Origin: Rhizobium sp. Q54
GTDB taxonomy: Bacteria; Pseudomonadota; Alphaproteobacteria; Rhizobiales; Xanthobacteraceae
Direction: 5' to 3'
Length of the DNA stretch: 32,498 nt
Assembly (NCBI GenBank): GCA_945861265.1
Contig: CAMAUC010000035.1
Location: 1-32,498, forward strand
Shown here one piece after another: positions 31,770 through 32,498 of the stretch. The notes under the pieces were generated by a model that had not been told where the DNA came from, did no database searches, and saw only the letters and a list, made by a program, of their open reading frames with translations. The position numbers were made by a program, and so were the translations under genes. Each line of letters opens with the position of its first letter. Position 1 is the first letter of the stretch.

Positions 31770-32498
31770 TTAATCCCGCCGAAACACCACGCTGCCGAAC
31801 CAGCCGATGGCCAGCGCCATCAGCGAGGCGAACAGGCCGTAGAGCAGTCCGTGATCGCGCGCGGCGTCGGCGACGAATTGCTCGAAGCCGGCCTTGATGA
31901 CTTCGAGGGCCGAATTGGTGCGCGCCACCGGCGCGCCGCCGGCAAACAACTGCACATCGATGCCGTAACTTCCGGTCGGCGCATTGGCCGGAATTGGAAT
32001 GGCAACACGAAAAACGGTCGGCGTCAGGAACGTCACCGCGGTCGACGATTCGCGATACAGGCCGTATTGCGTTTCCAGATTGACGAAGGCGACCCGGAAC
32101 GGATCGTCGCGCACGGTGTCGGCGGTGTCGGGACCGATGCGCTGCGGCAACAGAAAATTGTTGAGCCCGAGTTGCAGGCGCCGCGCCGTCTCCACATTGG
32201 TGATCTCGCCGACCGGCCGGTTGCTGAGGATACCGAGATAGGATGGCGCCCGCACGAATTCGCGCGAATCGACATTGACCCAGATGCCGAGCACGCGATC
32301 CTTGCGGCGGGTGCGCAAGGTTTGACGCGGGCCGGTGACGGTAACTACAAGATCATAGGCGCTGCGCAGCGCCGTTTGCGGCCGGTCCGGCTCGATGGTG
32401 CCGAACAGCACCAGATCCTCGCCGGTGAAGCTCGATGTCACGGCGACACGATGATTGGACAGCGACACCACCAGCCGTTCGGCCTGCGCCGGCGTCAT
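31770..32498 (-). CDS. TIGR02186 family protein, 5'-truncated by the window end
   Basis: This conserved hypothetical envelope protein resembles family TIGR02186. The visible part (about 242 residues) starts TPAQAERLVVSLSNHRVAVTSSFTGEDLVLFG, where PAQA is probably the end of a signal peptide. The ATG at the very edge is therefore likely internal and the true start lies outside. The middle is beta-rich with IWVNVDSREFVRAPSYLGILSNRP. The C-terminus has one membrane anchor (LLYGLFASLMALAIGWFGSVVF) followed by RRD, giving a periplasmic protein held at the inner membrane. Members often lie beside a TauE/SafE-type permease gene, which would be to the right of this window. The function is unknown. 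Confidence 0.8.
   Translation of the reverse strand: MTPAQAERLVVSLSNHRVAVTSSFTGEDLVLFGTIEPDRPQTALRSAYDLVVTVTGPRQTLRTRRKDRVLGIWVNVDSREFVRAPSYLGILSNRPVGEITNVETARRLQLGLNNFLLPQRIGPDTADTVRDDPFRVAFVNLETQYGLYRESSTAVTFLTPTVFRVAIPIPANAPTGSYGIDVQLFAGGAPVARTNSALEVIKAGFEQFVADAARDHGLLYGLFASLMALAIGWFGSVVFRRD

Noticed and set aside
1-32498. CRISPR array, prophage module or toxin-antitoxin pair
   Set aside because: No regularly spaced direct repeats, no phage structural or lysis genes, and no adjacent small toxin and antitoxin frames were seen. The palindromic repeats are scattered singly or in inverted pairs.

Overview
The window is a high-GC chromosomal segment of an alphaproteobacterium, most likely order Hyphomicrobiales (Rhizobiales) near the Bradyrhizobium/Xanthobacteraceae group. 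Evidence for this is the ethylmalonyl-CoA pathway enzymes, a class I lysyl-tRNA synthetase, GluQ, PdeM with its Lhr-type helicase, a host-attachment family protein, and several dispersed palindromic repeats of Rhizobiales type. The species assignment is inference from recognised families, not from a database search.

Layout. 1-465 is the right edge of an AT-richer genomic island: the start of a tyrosine recombinase gene, and a displaced 3' fragment of a tRNA-Leu(CAA) gene that looks like the attachment-site remnant. From about 466 the host chromosome begins: dsbB, a cytochrome b561, a macA-macB efflux pair, then a minus-strand run of an AlkA-like glycosylase, a serine esterase and an HNH endonuclease. 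gluQ and a soluble hybrid histidine kinase follow on the plus strand. 9.8-18.1 kb carries three signature enzymes of the ethylmalonyl-CoA pathway (ecm, ccr, mcd), interrupted by a YihY-family membrane protein and a chemotaxis receptor. Next come a host-attachment-like protein, an orphan periplasmic binding protein, an HI0933-like flavoprotein, lysS (class I), a Tat-exported beta-carbonic-anhydrase-like protein with its own terminator, a LexA-like S24 regulator, pyrD, and a MATE exporter with a small membrane protein. A TPR-methyltransferase gene then overlaps the Lhr-type helicase gene, which overlaps pdeM. The right end holds a small GIY-YIG gene and the 5'-truncated end of a TIGR02186-family gene.

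How the genes work together. Ccr, Ecm and Mcd act in sequence (crotonyl-CoA to ethylmalonyl-CoA to methylsuccinyl-CoA to mesaconyl-CoA) in C2 assimilation without isocitrate lyase. A TGC-N3-GCA palindrome lies in the ecm/ccr divergent region and another upstream of mcd, which suggests a shared regulator. The helicase and PdeM belong to the known ligase-associated DNA-repair set, but its ligase and exonuclease are not in this window.

The most unusual signal is a family of REP-like hairpins (GTCAT-hairpin). One inverted pair brackets the GIY-YIG gene (31396-31762). Another inverted pair (7598-7677), with the same two end types, has only about 25 bases between its ends and looks like an internally deleted derivative. 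This suggests a small mobile unit made of a GIY-YIG nuclease and REP ends. A second oddity is an in-frame insert built of two perfect hairpins inside the helicase gene (29623-29683).
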